The translations under genes were made by a program, and so were the position numbers. Shown piece by piece: positions 1 to 6,995 of a stretch of 21,507 nucleotides of DNA. Location: positions 1-21,507 of the forward strand of contig CAJUTU010000054.1 of the NCBI GenBank assembly GCA_910589385.1, in the 5' to 3' direction. The first letter of the stretch is position 1. Every line of letters starts with the position of its first letter. The notes beneath the pieces were generated by a model, which did not search any database, was not told where the DNA came from, and saw only the letters and a list, made by a program, of their open reading frames with translations. Source of the stretch: an uncultured Lachnospiraceae bacterium (GTDB lineage: Bacteria > Bacillota > Clostridia > Lachnospirales > Lachnospiraceae).

Positions 1-256
1 TGGCAATCTTACAGCCTTCCTGCAGTTTCTGTACCGTTGGATTTGGCATGACGCCTGCATCTTCAAACACATTTTTTCCATTTCCCTTCAAAATCTCCAT
101 GACTTTATCATAGATACCATTTTTTTTGATTGATCCGCCGCCATACACAAGCTGTACATTCTGCCCGTACTTTGGCAGCTCCTCATTCAGGCTGGCAAGG
201 GAATCCTCGCCAAAATAAAGCTTTGTCGGGTTACAATATATAAAATTTCCTAACAT
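1..256 (-). CDS. Iron-containing alcohol dehydrogenase, N-terminal part (cut by window edge)
   Basis: The frame opens at ATG 254-256 and runs off the left edge, giving 85 residues. It starts MLGNFIYCNPTKLYFG and carries the nucleotide-binding turn YGGGSIKKNGIYD and the MPNPT motif, as in BdhA/YqhD-type group III alcohol dehydrogenases. These enzymes are cytoplasmic and reduce aldehydes or ketones with NAD(P)H and a divalent metal. The metal ligands would lie beyond the edge, so intactness cannot be judged. It follows the alpha/beta hydrolase gene by 32 bp and is probably co-transcribed with it. It is a clear paralogue of the internally deleted gene at 16889-17533: both share PTK-YFG, GGGSI-KNGIY and MPNPT. 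Family assignment is firm; the substrate is unknown. Confidence 0.9.
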   Translation of the reverse strand, partial: MLGNFIYCNPTKLYFGEDSLASLNEELPKYGQNVQLVYGGGSIKKNGIYDKVMEILKGNGKNVFEDAGVMPNPTVQKLQEGCKIA

Positions 257-288
257 TGTTTTTCTCCTTGTACTCTAAGTTTTTAATA

Positions 289-1290
289 CTATTTCAGATT
301 TTCCGCAAAAAACTGCTCCAGCTTATCAAACGGGATCGCATCCTTTCCGCCTCCGTCATACAGATCCGTATGGACTGCACCGGGAATAATCAGCAGCTCC
401 TTATTGTCTGTATAAGGGTTATCCTTCACCATTGCATCATAGGCATCGCGGCTGAAATAGCAGGAATGTGCTTTCTCTCCGTGCATGATAAGGACTGCGC
501 TGCGAATCTCATTGCTGTACTGAAGGATAGGCTGGTTCATAAAGGACATACACCCAATCACATTCCAGCCGCCGTTGGAATTTAAGGAACGCTTGTGGTA
601 TCCGCGATCCGTTTTATAATAATTGTGATAATCTGCCACAAAGAAAGGCGCGTCCTCCGGAAGTGGATCGACAACCCCGCCGCCCAGAGCATAACTTCCA
701 TTTTTGTAATCAACAAGCCTTTGAGCGTTCATAGCCTCTTTCTTCGCGTACCGTGCATCAGCAGAATTATCCGCATCAAAATATCCGTTGGCATTGACAC
801 GGGACATATCATACATGGTGGAGGCAACCGTCGCCTTGATGCGGGTATCCAGTGCCGCCGCATTCAGGGCCAGGCCTCCCCAGCCGCAGATACCGATAAT
901 GCCGATACGCTCAGGATCAACATTTTCCTGTACGGAAAGGAAATCCACCGCCGCCTGGAAATCCTCTGTATTGATATCCGGCGACGCCATATACCGGGGT
1001 GTGCCGCCGCTTTCACCGGTAAAGGAAGGGTCAAAGGCAACGGTGAGGAAACCACGCTCCGCCATTGTCTGCGCATACAGTCCGGCTGACTGCTCCTTTA
1101 CCGCGCCAAAGGGCCCGCATACCGCAATCGCAGCCAGCTTCCCCTCAGCCTCTTTCGGCATATAAAGGTCTGCTGCCAATGTGATCCCATAGCGGTTCGG
1201 GAATGTAACCTTGCGGTGGTTCACCTTTTCACTTTTCGGGAAAGTCTTATCCCATCCCGTGGTCAGTTCCATTTTTACAGTATTTTCCAT
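289..1290 (-). CDS. Alpha/beta hydrolase (dienelactone-hydrolase-like, Cys nucleophile)
   Basis: This is a 333-residue cytoplasmic protein with no signal peptide. The fold shows as a beta-strand ending in AVCGPFG (about 55-62), FDPSFTGES (86-94), the nucleophile elbow GICGWGG (133-139) and a C-terminal catalytic histidine in GAVHTDL (304-310). The elbow has Cys135 where most esterases have Ser, as in dienelactone hydrolase; Glu272 in HGEK is a candidate acid. An AGAGAGGAA ribosome site precedes ATG 1290. It sits between the small gene 1330-1557 and the iron alcohol dehydrogenase, in an operon divergent from the LysR gene. A role in hydrolysing an ester or lactone whose product the dehydrogenase then handles is inference. 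The fold is certain; the substrate is unknown. Confidence 0.88.
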   Translation of the reverse strand: MENTVKMELTTGWDKTFPKSEKVNHRKVTFPNRYGITLAADLYMPKEAEGKLAAIAVCGPFGAVKEQSAGLYAQTMAERGFLTVAFDPSFTGESGGTPRYMASPDINTEDFQAAVDFLSVQENVDPERIGIIGICGWGGLALNAAALDTRIKATVASTMYDMSRVNANGYFDADNSADARYAKKEAMNAQRLVDYKNGSYALGGGVVDPLPEDAPFFVADYHNYYKTDRGYHKRSLNSNGGWNVIGCMSFMNQPILQYSNEIRSAVLIMHGEKAHSCYFSRDAYDAMVKDNPYTDNKELLIIPGAVHTDLYDGGGKDAIPFDKLEQFFAENLK

Positions 1291-1329
1291 TTTATAATTC
1301 CTCTCTTTCTTTTCATCATTTTCTAGTTA

Positions 1330-1557
1330 TCATTTTTCTTTTTCCATACGCCACACCAAAAAATCAAGACAGTCAACCCTTTCCTGACTTTCATGGAGAC
1401 TATCCATCAAACTGCAGCGGTGCTTCCGCAGCGTTTTAATGACATGCTGAACCTGGCCGCTGCCATATAGCCTTAAGACTTCTTCAATCATTTGTGAGCC
1501 ACATCCTGCATCCTTAAGATTTTGAATTAAATCATCCGTATGACCGCCTCCTTTCAT
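1330..1557 (-). CDS. Small uncharacterised protein, first gene of the left operon
   Basis: This 75-codon frame starts at ATG 1555-1557. The body (LIQNLKDAGCG, then EVLRLYGSGQ, LRKHRCSLMDSLHESQ and DCLDFLVWRM) is predicted helical and charged. It resembles short Clostridia proteins often found beside oxidoreductase genes and regulators; no function is known to me. The start is odd. A perfect AAAGGAGG Shine-Dalgarno lies inside the frame at codons 2-4. Seven bases after its GGAGG comes ACG (1537-1539), exactly where a start codon and the expected N-terminus (DDLIQNL) would be. The gene may have lost an ATG by one transition, use ACG, or start at 1557 without a good ribosome site. It is 39 bp upstream of the hydrolase. 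Confidence 0.6.
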   Translation of the reverse strand: MKGGGHTDDLIQNLKDAGCGSQMIEEVLRLYGSGQVQHVIKTLRKHRCSLMDSLHESQERVDCLDFLVWRMEKEK

Positions 1558-1568
1558 GCTATGTGTTC

Positions 1569-1696
1569 GCAGTGCAGCTCAATTCCACTTCGCTTCATCT
1601 CGCCCACGGGCCTTGCGGCCCTATGGAAAAAAACAAATATAAAGCTGCTTATGTGCCAGCACAACGCTGCTTTATATTCGTCTTTTTCCGCACTGC
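1569..1696. repeat. Nested inverted repeat in the LysR divergent region (possible structured leader)
   Basis: Two 24-base arms at 1625-1648 and 1666-1689 are inverted repeats matching at 21 of 24 positions around a 17-base loop. Read on the minus strand, two of the three mismatches become G-U pairs, leaving a single A-A mismatch. Outer arms GCAGTGC (1569-1575) and GCACTGC (1690-1696) are also inverted. Between the long hairpin and the downstream gene, the minus-strand RNA has GGGCC-GCAA-GGCCC (about 1609-1622), a short stem closed by a GNRA-type tetraloop. The element lies in the predicted 5' leader of the minus operon. It could be a regulatory leader, an attenuator or a small mobile remnant. 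The pairing is visible; the function is inference. Confidence 0.6.
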
Positions 1697-1713
1697 TTTT
1701 GGCTTTCACGGAT

Positions 1714-1743
1714 ATTATATCCTCTTGATTTTCATTTCGCTAA
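1714..1743 (-). promoter_or_regulatory. Possible promoter of the minus operon, overlapping the LysR promoter
   Basis: On the minus strand TATAAT (1714-1719) is preceded at 18 bases by TTAGCG (1738-1743), a weak -35. The -10 lies inside the 13-bp palindrome GGATATTATATCC (1710-1722). The site overlaps the plus-strand LysR promoter. A weak -35 in this arrangement would suit activation by the divergent LysR protein. It would give a leader of about 150 nt before ATG 1557. Confidence 0.4.
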
Positions 1744-1753
1744 TTGCTATAAT
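1725..1753 (+). promoter_or_regulatory. Sigma-A promoter of the LysR gene
   Basis: TTGATT (1725-1730) and TATAAT (1748-1753) are separated by 17 bases, close to consensus. A perfect 12-bp palindrome ATATCATGATAT (1756-1767) covers the predicted transcription start and is a candidate autoregulatory operator. The LysR ribosome site (AGGAGG, about 1787-1792) follows. Confidence 0.72.
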
Positions 1754-1796
1754 TTATATCATGATATGAATTTTCAGAATATCACAGGAGGACAAT

Positions 1797-2684
1797 ATGG
1801 AACTGCGAACCATGAGATACTTCCTTGCAGTGGCAAGGGAGGAAAATATGACCCGTGCGGCAGAGTTGCTCCACGTTACCCAGCCTACACTTTCCAAACA
1901 GTTAAAGGTGCTTGAAGACGAGCTTGGGAAAAAGCTGTTCACGCGCCACAGTTTCAGCATACAGCTTACGGAAGAAGGAATCTTACTGAGGAAACGGGCA
2001 GAGGATCTGGTAAAAATGGCCGATAAGATCACAACGGAATTTCTTGCCCTGGACGATACTCTTGGGGGCGATGTTTACTTCGGTATGGCGGAATCTTACC
2101 AGATCAGGCATCTTGCCTCCGCCATCAGGCAATTTAAAAATACCTTTTCTGATATGCGTTACCATATTACAAGCGGCGATACAGAGCAGGTCACGGAAAA
2201 GCTGGATAAAGGCGTAATCGATTTCGCTGTCCTGGCCGAAGAACCAAGTGCCGCAAAATATCATTTCCTTGCCTTTCCCGAAGCCGATCTATGGGGCGTC
2301 GTCATGAAAGCGGACTCTCCCCTGGCAGACAAGCAGACTGTCTGTGCCGATGACCTGGCCGGACTCCCGCTCTTTTGTTCGGAGCAGGGCTGGAACCATG
2401 ATATCTCCAGATGGTGCGGAAATAAACTGGATGAACTGCATCTCGAAGGGTCTTTCCGCCTGTCCTATAATGGCTCTTTATTTGTAAAGGAAGGGCTCGG
2501 ATATCTCCTGACTTTTCAGCATCTCATTGATACAACCCCCGCCAGCGGACTTGTTTTCCGCCCACTGTCACCAATCCTGAAAACAAAGATTTATCTGATC
2601 TGGAAAAAATATCAGGTATTTACCCCTATCGCGGAACGACTTCTGGAATACTTAAAGGACAAGTTTGAGGCTGTCCCATCATAG
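1797..2684 (+). CDS. LysR-family transcriptional regulator
   Basis: This 295-residue protein has the usual LysR length. The N-terminal winged helix-turn-helix spans about 1-62, with MELRTMRYFLAVAREENMTR, the recognition stretch AELLHVTQPTLSKQLKVLED and LFTRHSFSIQLTEEG. A periplasmic-binding-like effector domain follows, with the typical GVIDFAVL strand near 140. ATG 1797 has AGGAGG upstream and a strong promoter. The gene is divergent from the small protein/hydrolase/dehydrogenase operon, the classic LysR arrangement, so that operon is its likely target. The effector is unknown. The downstream 2685-2801 stretch has imperfect inverted repeats (AGCTT/AAGCT, GATTTT/AAAATC) but no convincing terminator. 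Confidence 0.95.
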   Translation: MELRTMRYFLAVAREENMTRAAELLHVTQPTLSKQLKVLEDELGKKLFTRHSFSIQLTEEGILLRKRAEDLVKMADKITTEFLALDDTLGGDVYFGMAESYQIRHLASAIRQFKNTFSDMRYHITSGDTEQVTEKLDKGVIDFAVLAEEPSAAKYHFLAFPEADLWGVVMKADSPLADKQTVCADDLAGLPLFCSEQGWNHDISRWCGNKLDELHLEGSFRLSYNGSLFVKEGLGYLLTFQHLIDTTPASGLVFRPLSPILKTKIYLIWKKYQVFTPIAERLLEYLKDKFEAVPS

Positions 2685-2756
2685 TAAATATACCGTTAAT
2701 CAATTTGACTTAAAACCGACTGCTTAAAGCTTGATTTTACACAAAATCTATGTAAG

Positions 2757-2769
2757 CTGTGTCACACAG
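2757..2769. promoter_or_regulatory. 13-bp palindrome upstream of the SprT-like remnant
   Basis: CTGTGT-C-ACACAG is a perfect odd-centred palindrome 33 bp before the SprT-like start codon, and an AAGGAGG ribosome site follows. It could be an operator for that gene. No strong promoter with correct spacing was found around it. Confidence 0.35.
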
Positions 2770-2801
2770 AATTAAAACATAATTTTAAGGAGGACACAGC
2801 A

Positions 2802-3143
2802 ATGCTTCAAATATCCGAGATTGTAAAGAAAACTGAAGAAATGTTTGACCTATTCAATAAGCATTTCTATGATGGAGAACTTACCCGTCCGGCCATCACC
2901 GTATCCCCGGACGGCGGGCGCGGCGCATATGGCTGGTGCAGCATCCACGAAATCTGGAATGCGAATAACGAACTTTACCGGGAGATCAACCTTTGCGCCG
3001 AGTACCTTGACCGCCCCATTACGGAGATAGCCGCCACGCTTCTCCATGAAATGAGCCATTTATATAACCTGCAGCATGATATTTAGGACGTAAGCAACAA
3101 CGGCTATTACCACAATATGAAGTTCAAAGCCAGTCCTTTATGA
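2802..3143 (+). pseudogene. SprT-like zinc metalloprotease remnant, amber-interrupted and truncated
   Basis: The first 94 codons have SprT-like features: FNKHFYDGEL (18-27), a YGWCS strand (43-47) and the zinc-protease motif HEMSH (82-86) followed by LYNLQHDI. TAG at 3084-3086 then stops translation. The same frame continues with DVSNNGYYHNMKFKASPL before TGA 3141-3143, and the NGYYHN-KF part is what normally follows in this family. The amber codon sits where relatives have glutamine or another residue, so a single C-to-T change may explain it. The C-terminal part is missing altogether. A good AAGGAGG ribosome site remains. SprT-like genes of this kind are common on integrative elements and phages, so this may be a relic of one. 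It ends 6 bp from the convergent AKR gene. Confidence 0.75.
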
Positions 3144-3149
3144 TCTCAT

Positions 3150-4268
3150 CTATTTTTCCAGTTTCTGCGCACATTTTTTCAAATAATCTGTAACCGGAAG
3201 ATGCTGCGGACAGACTTTTTCACACTGCCTGCAATCGATACATTCCGATGCCCGGCCGCCGATATATGTAGCCTTCTGGTAATCTGAAATGGCTTCTTTC
3301 ATCTGTCCGTTTCCAAGCTGCTTATTCATGGCTGTGAAGATTTCCGGTATCGGTATTTTCTTGGGGCAGCCTTCCGTACAGTAATGGCATGCTGTGCATG
3401 GAATAGTAGAGGATTTTCCAATTATCCGCTGTGCTTCCTGAATAATCTTTTGTTCTTCCTCATTCAATGGCTGAAACTCCCTCATATACGAAAGGTTATC
3501 CTCCATCTGCGCCGTATTGGACATTCCTGACAATACCGTAATGATTCCATCCAATGACGCCGCAAAACGGATTGCCCAGGATGCGTAAGACATATCCGGA
3601 TGATATTCATCGAACAGTTTCTTTACCTTCGCCGGCGGATCTGCCAGGTTTCCGCCTTTCACCGGTTCCATCACAACAATAGATTTTCCGTGCTTCCTCG
3701 CCGTTTCATAGTTTGCCCTTGCAGTTACCGATGGATTCTCCCAGTCTGCATAGTTAATCTGCAGCTGTACAAAATCCACTTCCGGATGTTCTCTGAGGAG
3801 CTGATCCAAAAGTCTGGGATCTGCATGAAAAGAAAAACCGATATGTTTGATCAGTCCTTTCTCTTTCTGTTCCTTTACAAAATCCCAAAGATGAAATTTA
3901 TCATATCTTTTATAGCTGCCGTCCATCATAGCATGTAAAAGATAATAATCAAAATATCCGGCGCCTGTCCGATGAAGGCTTGTATAAAATTGTTTTTTTG
4001 CTGCTTTTTCCGTTGGCGCCATGAGTAACGCATTCAGCTTTGTAGCCAGTGTAAAGGATTCCCTCGGGTATCTGTCAACCAGCGTCTTTTTAATCGCTGC
4101 TTCGGAACCAAGATATACAAACGCTGTGTCAAAATAAGTAAAACCGGCTTCCATAAAAAGGTCTACCATATGTTCCACCTGCTTAACATCTGTCCGCAGC
4201 CCTTTCTTCGGCAGGCGCATCAGCCCAAATCCAAGCTTCGGAACTTCTTTTCCAAAATAATCTGACAT
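3150..4268 (-). CDS. Aldo/keto reductase with C-terminal 2x[4Fe-4S] domain
   Basis: The 372-residue product starts MSDYFGKEVPKLGFGLMRLP. ATG 4266-4268 is chosen because AGGAGG lies 7 bases upstream; the frame also opens at 4328, but that overlaps the preceding gene. The TIM-barrel tetrad is visible as Asp47 and Tyr52 (YFDTAFVY), Lys77 (LATKLN) and His112 (YLLHAM). The C-terminus carries C291-C294-C297-C301 followed by P, and C343-C346-C349-C353 followed by P, two cubane sites. Proteins of this class are cytoplasmic NAD(P)H-linked reductases with an added electron-transfer domain of unclear partner. It is the last gene of the minus run and the full-length paralogue of 15633-16742. Its substrate is unknown. 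Confidence 0.93.
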   Translation of the reverse strand: MSDYFGKEVPKLGFGLMRLPKKGLRTDVKQVEHMVDLFMEAGFTYFDTAFVYLGSEAAIKKTLVDRYPRESFTLATKLNALLMAPTEKAAKKQFYTSLHRTGAGYFDYYLLHAMMDGSYKRYDKFHLWDFVKEQKEKGLIKHIGFSFHADPRLLDQLLREHPEVDFVQLQINYADWENPSVTARANYETARKHGKSIVVMEPVKGGNLADPPAKVKKLFDEYHPDMSYASWAIRFAASLDGIITVLSGMSNTAQMEDNLSYMREFQPLNEEEQKIIQEAQRIIGKSSTIPCTACHYCTEGCPKKIPIPEIFTAMNKQLGNGQMKEAISDYQKATYIGGRASECIDCRQCEKVCPQHLPVTDYLKKCAQKLEK

Positions 4269-4320
4269 CTTCTTACCTCCTGTGATCAATTCCTGTCCAT
4301 TCGCTTCCATGGTTCCTGCG

Positions 4321-5139
4321 TCACTCAACCAAAATCTCTTCCCCGTCCTCTACGATCAGGCGGTTCTTTGCCCCAAACTGTTCTGCAAGCTCCCTGTCAA
4401 AATGCCTTCCGTCAGTTGTAGCTGTCATATGATATGGGATATTATGTTTTGCCCCAACCATCTCTACACATTCTGCCGCTTCCTCTAATCCCATATTATA
4501 CACGCCGTCACAGCAAAAGAAAGCAAAATCAATCTCTTTTTCTCTTAAAAGCGGCATCTGTTTTGTTGTGGATGTATCACCAGTAACATAAACAGACTTC
4601 CCATTAGAAAAAGTCAGCACATAACCCACGCATTCATTTACATCGTGCAGCGGATTATATCCTGCTTCCACAGCCTCTACCATAACATACCCCAGATCAA
4701 AATTCTGATGTTTTCCATTTAAAACAGCTTCTTTCTGCGTAATGATCCGACAATCCTCATTCCGGTATTCCACTTTTTCCGTCTGGCTATGGTCAAAATG
4801 GGAATGTGTTACCAGTATCAGATCTGCCGGAAGATCATAGGAATCCCCCGCATAAGGATCAATATAAATAACCTTTCCCTCATCCGTAACAATACGGATG
4901 CTTGCCTGCCCCTGATACAACAGAATTGCAGGTTCCGGTTCCATTGGTTCTTCTTTTGCATCTGAATCTGCAGCCCCCATGGTTTTCTCCATATCATTTT
5001 CCGTTATTAATGGATCTTCTTCCTGCCGTGATGGGATTCGGTCCTGCTTCTGGTCTGTCTGTCCCATCTGTGAACATCCAGCCAGAAAAAACAGTGGCAA
5101 CAACCCTGCACTTATTAAAAACATCCCGATCCTTTTCAT
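4321..5139 (-). CDS. Metallo-beta-lactamase-fold lipoprotein (UlaG-like)
   Basis: The 272-residue product begins with a lipoprotein signal, MKRIGMFLISAGLLPLFFLAGC, with lipobox L-A-G-C and lipid-attachment Cys22. A polar linker of about 45 residues follows, then an MBL domain from about 70: THSHFDHS (H112, H114, D116, H117), Asp188 in TGDTS and His237. These are the metal ligands expected of UlaG-like MBL hydrolases. The start at 5139 is chosen for its AAGGAG site and because upstream codons would remove the signal peptide. Its ATG overlaps the TGA of the ferredoxin gene (ATGA, 5136-5139), implying translational coupling. An enzyme on the outer membrane face coupled to a cytoplasmic ferredoxin is unusual. 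The substrate is unknown. Confidence 0.88.
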   Translation of the reverse strand: MKRIGMFLISAGLLPLFFLAGCSQMGQTDQKQDRIPSRQEEDPLITENDMEKTMGAADSDAKEEPMEPEPAILLYQGQASIRIVTDEGKVIYIDPYAGDSYDLPADLILVTHSHFDHSQTEKVEYRNEDCRIITQKEAVLNGKHQNFDLGYVMVEAVEAGYNPLHDVNECVGYVLTFSNGKSVYVTGDTSTTKQMPLLREKEIDFAFFCCDGVYNMGLEEAAECVEMVGAKHNIPYHMTATTDGRHFDRELAEQFGAKNRLIVEDGEEILVE

Positions 5140-5474
5140 CTTCCCATCTCCTTCCTCCTGCCATGCCGTGGCAGTATCAGTCTCCGGCATGACTGCATCA
5201 TTGCCAGTTCCCGTACCAGTTCTTTTACGTCTATACTGTTTAGGCAATGGTCAGAACATGCACCGCATTCAATACAGTCCACTGGCTTTCCGGGCGATTC
5301 CATTTCGTCCAGTTTTTCTAATATCCTCATATCCCCTGACAGGTACTTCTCATAAATTCTCAACGCCTCAGGAATATTGATCTGCGCCGGACAGCTCTTA
5401 CTGCATACTCCACACGTTTTACATAATTGAATCGTGTGTATTACTTCCATCCTGTTTTCTCTCATTTCCCACAC
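5136..5474 (-). CDS. Stand-alone 2x[4Fe-4S] ferredoxin-like protein
   Basis: The 112-residue product starts at GTG 5472-5474, 9 bases after GGAGG. C18-C21-C24-C28 plus P, then an INIPEAL helix start, and C67-C70-C73-C77 form two 4Fe-4S sites. The order and spacing, including the CP-x-x-I-x-IPE signature and a spacer of 38 to 42 residues between clusters, resemble the C-terminal domain of the AKRs at 3150 and 15633. It may be a detached AKR cluster domain acting as a small electron carrier. The second site has CL instead of CP. The protein ends in a basic tail. It lies 27 bp after the MATE gene and overlaps the MBL gene by 4 bases. A dedicated partner cannot be named. Confidence 0.82.
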   Translation of the reverse strand: MWEMRENRMEVIHTIQLCKTCGVCSKSCPAQINIPEALRIYEKYLSGDMRILEKLDEMESPGKPVDCIECGACSDHCLNSIDVKELVRELAMMQSCRRLILPRHGRRKEMGR

Positions 5475-5501
5475 CGTCTCTTTCCTCCCCTCCCATCTTC
5501 T

Positions 5502-6893
5502 CTAATCAATCACATGAAATCCTGCCCACTTATGGCTGCGGTAACGGATCAGAATCAACACTGCCTTCACCAGCCAGTCCCCTACCATTGCCAGACAGAT
5601 CCCAATTACGCCAAGATTCATCCATATACCAAACACAATAGAGAAGATCACCCTGCATACCACGGTTGCAAAAATGGATGCGCACATGGTGAAGCGAATG
5701 TCACCGGCAGCCCGCAGTCCATTAGAAAGTGAAAACGCCACCGGGCACAATGCCACGTTGAACACGCTGTGGATAACCATCAGCAGAATCACCAGATTTC
5801 TGGTATCCTCCGATAGGCTGTACAGCATCAGTACAAAGGGCGTCAAGAGCATAATCAGTAAATTCCATGCTGCCGAACCGATATAAGTCATGCGCAGCAG
5901 CTTTTCATTGTAATAGTCGGCCGCCAGGGTGTCCCCTGCCCCCATACACTGACCAATCACGGTCACAAAAGCATACCCAAAAGCGATACAGAACAGGGAG
6001 GCCATAGACCAGAAGCTCTGTGCCACACCATTTGCCGCAATCTGCACTGTCCCAAAGAGGGCAGCAATACTGGAAAGGGCAACCTTGGAAAGCTGGAACA
6101 GACCATTCTCCACTCCGTTTGGCACGGCAATGCTCAGAATCCGTCTCAGCATTCTTCCATCCCATGCGAACACTTTTTCCATCTGTACATACAGCGCATT
6201 CTTTTTCCGAAAAGAAAGCACAAGCATCACTGCAGCGGCAAAAATTCTTGAAATCAGAGACGGCACTGCCACTCCCACCACCCCCGCATGGAGGGCAAAG
6301 ATTCCGATCGCATTGCCGATGACATTCATTGCATTCATAGCAATAGAAATATTCATAATGGCCTTTGTCTTCCCCATACTGCGGAACAACGCCGCCTCAC
6401 TGTTATAGATTGCCAGCGCCGGAAAGGACAGGGCTGATATGATCAGGTAGGAAAGGGAGGCTTTCATCACATCCGGTTCTACCCTGCCAAATAAAAGTGA
6501 CAAAAGCTGTGACCGGAACAAAACGGATATCCCTGTCAAAACCACCGATATCAGGATTGTAACCATCAGCAGCTGGCTTGCCGCCGCTATTCCGTTTTCC
6601 TGATCCTCCCTGCCGATATACTGGCTTGCCACCACAGCCCCGCCGGAGGCTACCGCACCGAACACAAAAATAAATACATTATTTAACTGATTGACCAGAG
6701 ACACTCCAGAAACAGCCGCTTCCCCTGCATAACTAACCATCAGGGTATCCGCAATCCCTACCAGCATGGTAAGGAGCTGTTCTACAAGAATCGGCAGAAT
6801 CAGGGCAAACAGTCCGCGGTTTTCAAATCTCTGCCGTTCTTTTGGAAGCACCTGCCTTGGTTCCACCCATTTTAATAACATATTTTTATTCAT
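5502..6893 (-). CDS. MATE-family multidrug/toxin efflux transporter
   Basis: This protein of about 463 residues is an integral membrane protein with roughly twelve hydrophobic segments in two MATE repeats. The first repeat has LPILVEQLLTMLVGIADTLMVSYAGEAAVSGVSLV; the second starts near LRRILSIAVPNGVENGLFQLS. MATE proteins export cationic or aromatic compounds using Na+ or H+ gradients. ATG 6891-6893 is preferred because AGGTGG lies 5 bases upstream; the frame also offers GTG 6902. It is upstream of the ferredoxin and MBL genes with short gaps and downstream of a terminator-like hairpin. It is intact, unlike the second MATE copy at 11504-12868. Its cargo is unknown. Confidence 0.93.
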   Translation of the reverse strand: MNKNMLLKWVEPRQVLPKERQRFENRGLFALILPILVEQLLTMLVGIADTLMVSYAGEAAVSGVSLVNQLNNVFIFVFGAVASGGAVVASQYIGREDQENGIAAASQLLMVTILISVVLTGISVLFRSQLLSLLFGRVEPDVMKASLSYLIISALSFPALAIYNSEAALFRSMGKTKAIMNISIAMNAMNVIGNAIGIFALHAGVVGVAVPSLISRIFAAAVMLVLSFRKKNALYVQMEKVFAWDGRMLRRILSIAVPNGVENGLFQLSKVALSSIAALFGTVQIAANGVAQSFWSMASLFCIAFGYAFVTVIGQCMGAGDTLAADYYNEKLLRMTYIGSAAWNLLIMLLTPFVLMLYSLSEDTRNLVILLMVIHSVFNVALCPVAFSLSNGLRAAGDIRFTMCASIFATVVCRVIFSIVFGIWMNLGVIGICLAMVGDWLVKAVLILIRYRSHKWAGFHVID

Positions 6894-6939
6894 CCTGACC
6901 ACCTTCCAAGATTTTATCCGGAGATATTGTACTTGAAAA

Positions 6940-6971
6940 CAGCAGTAAGCCCTTCGACAGACTTACTGCTG
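6940..6971 (-). terminator. Hairpin terminator after the AKR gene 6996-8147
   Basis: Perfect 10-base inverted repeats (CAGCAGTAAG / CTTACTGCTG) at 6940-6949 and 6962-6971 flank a 12-base loop. On the minus strand the stem is followed by TTTTC. The short T-run suggests partial termination, splitting the minus run into transcription units near this point. Confidence 0.6.
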
Positions 6972-6995
6972 GATTTTAGCCATTCCGCCAGATCA

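Noticed and set aside
1569..1696. Known riboswitch in the LysR-divergent leader
   Set aside because: The long hairpin and GNRA-capped stem do not match the conserved cores of riboswitch classes I can recall, so only a structured leader is claimed.
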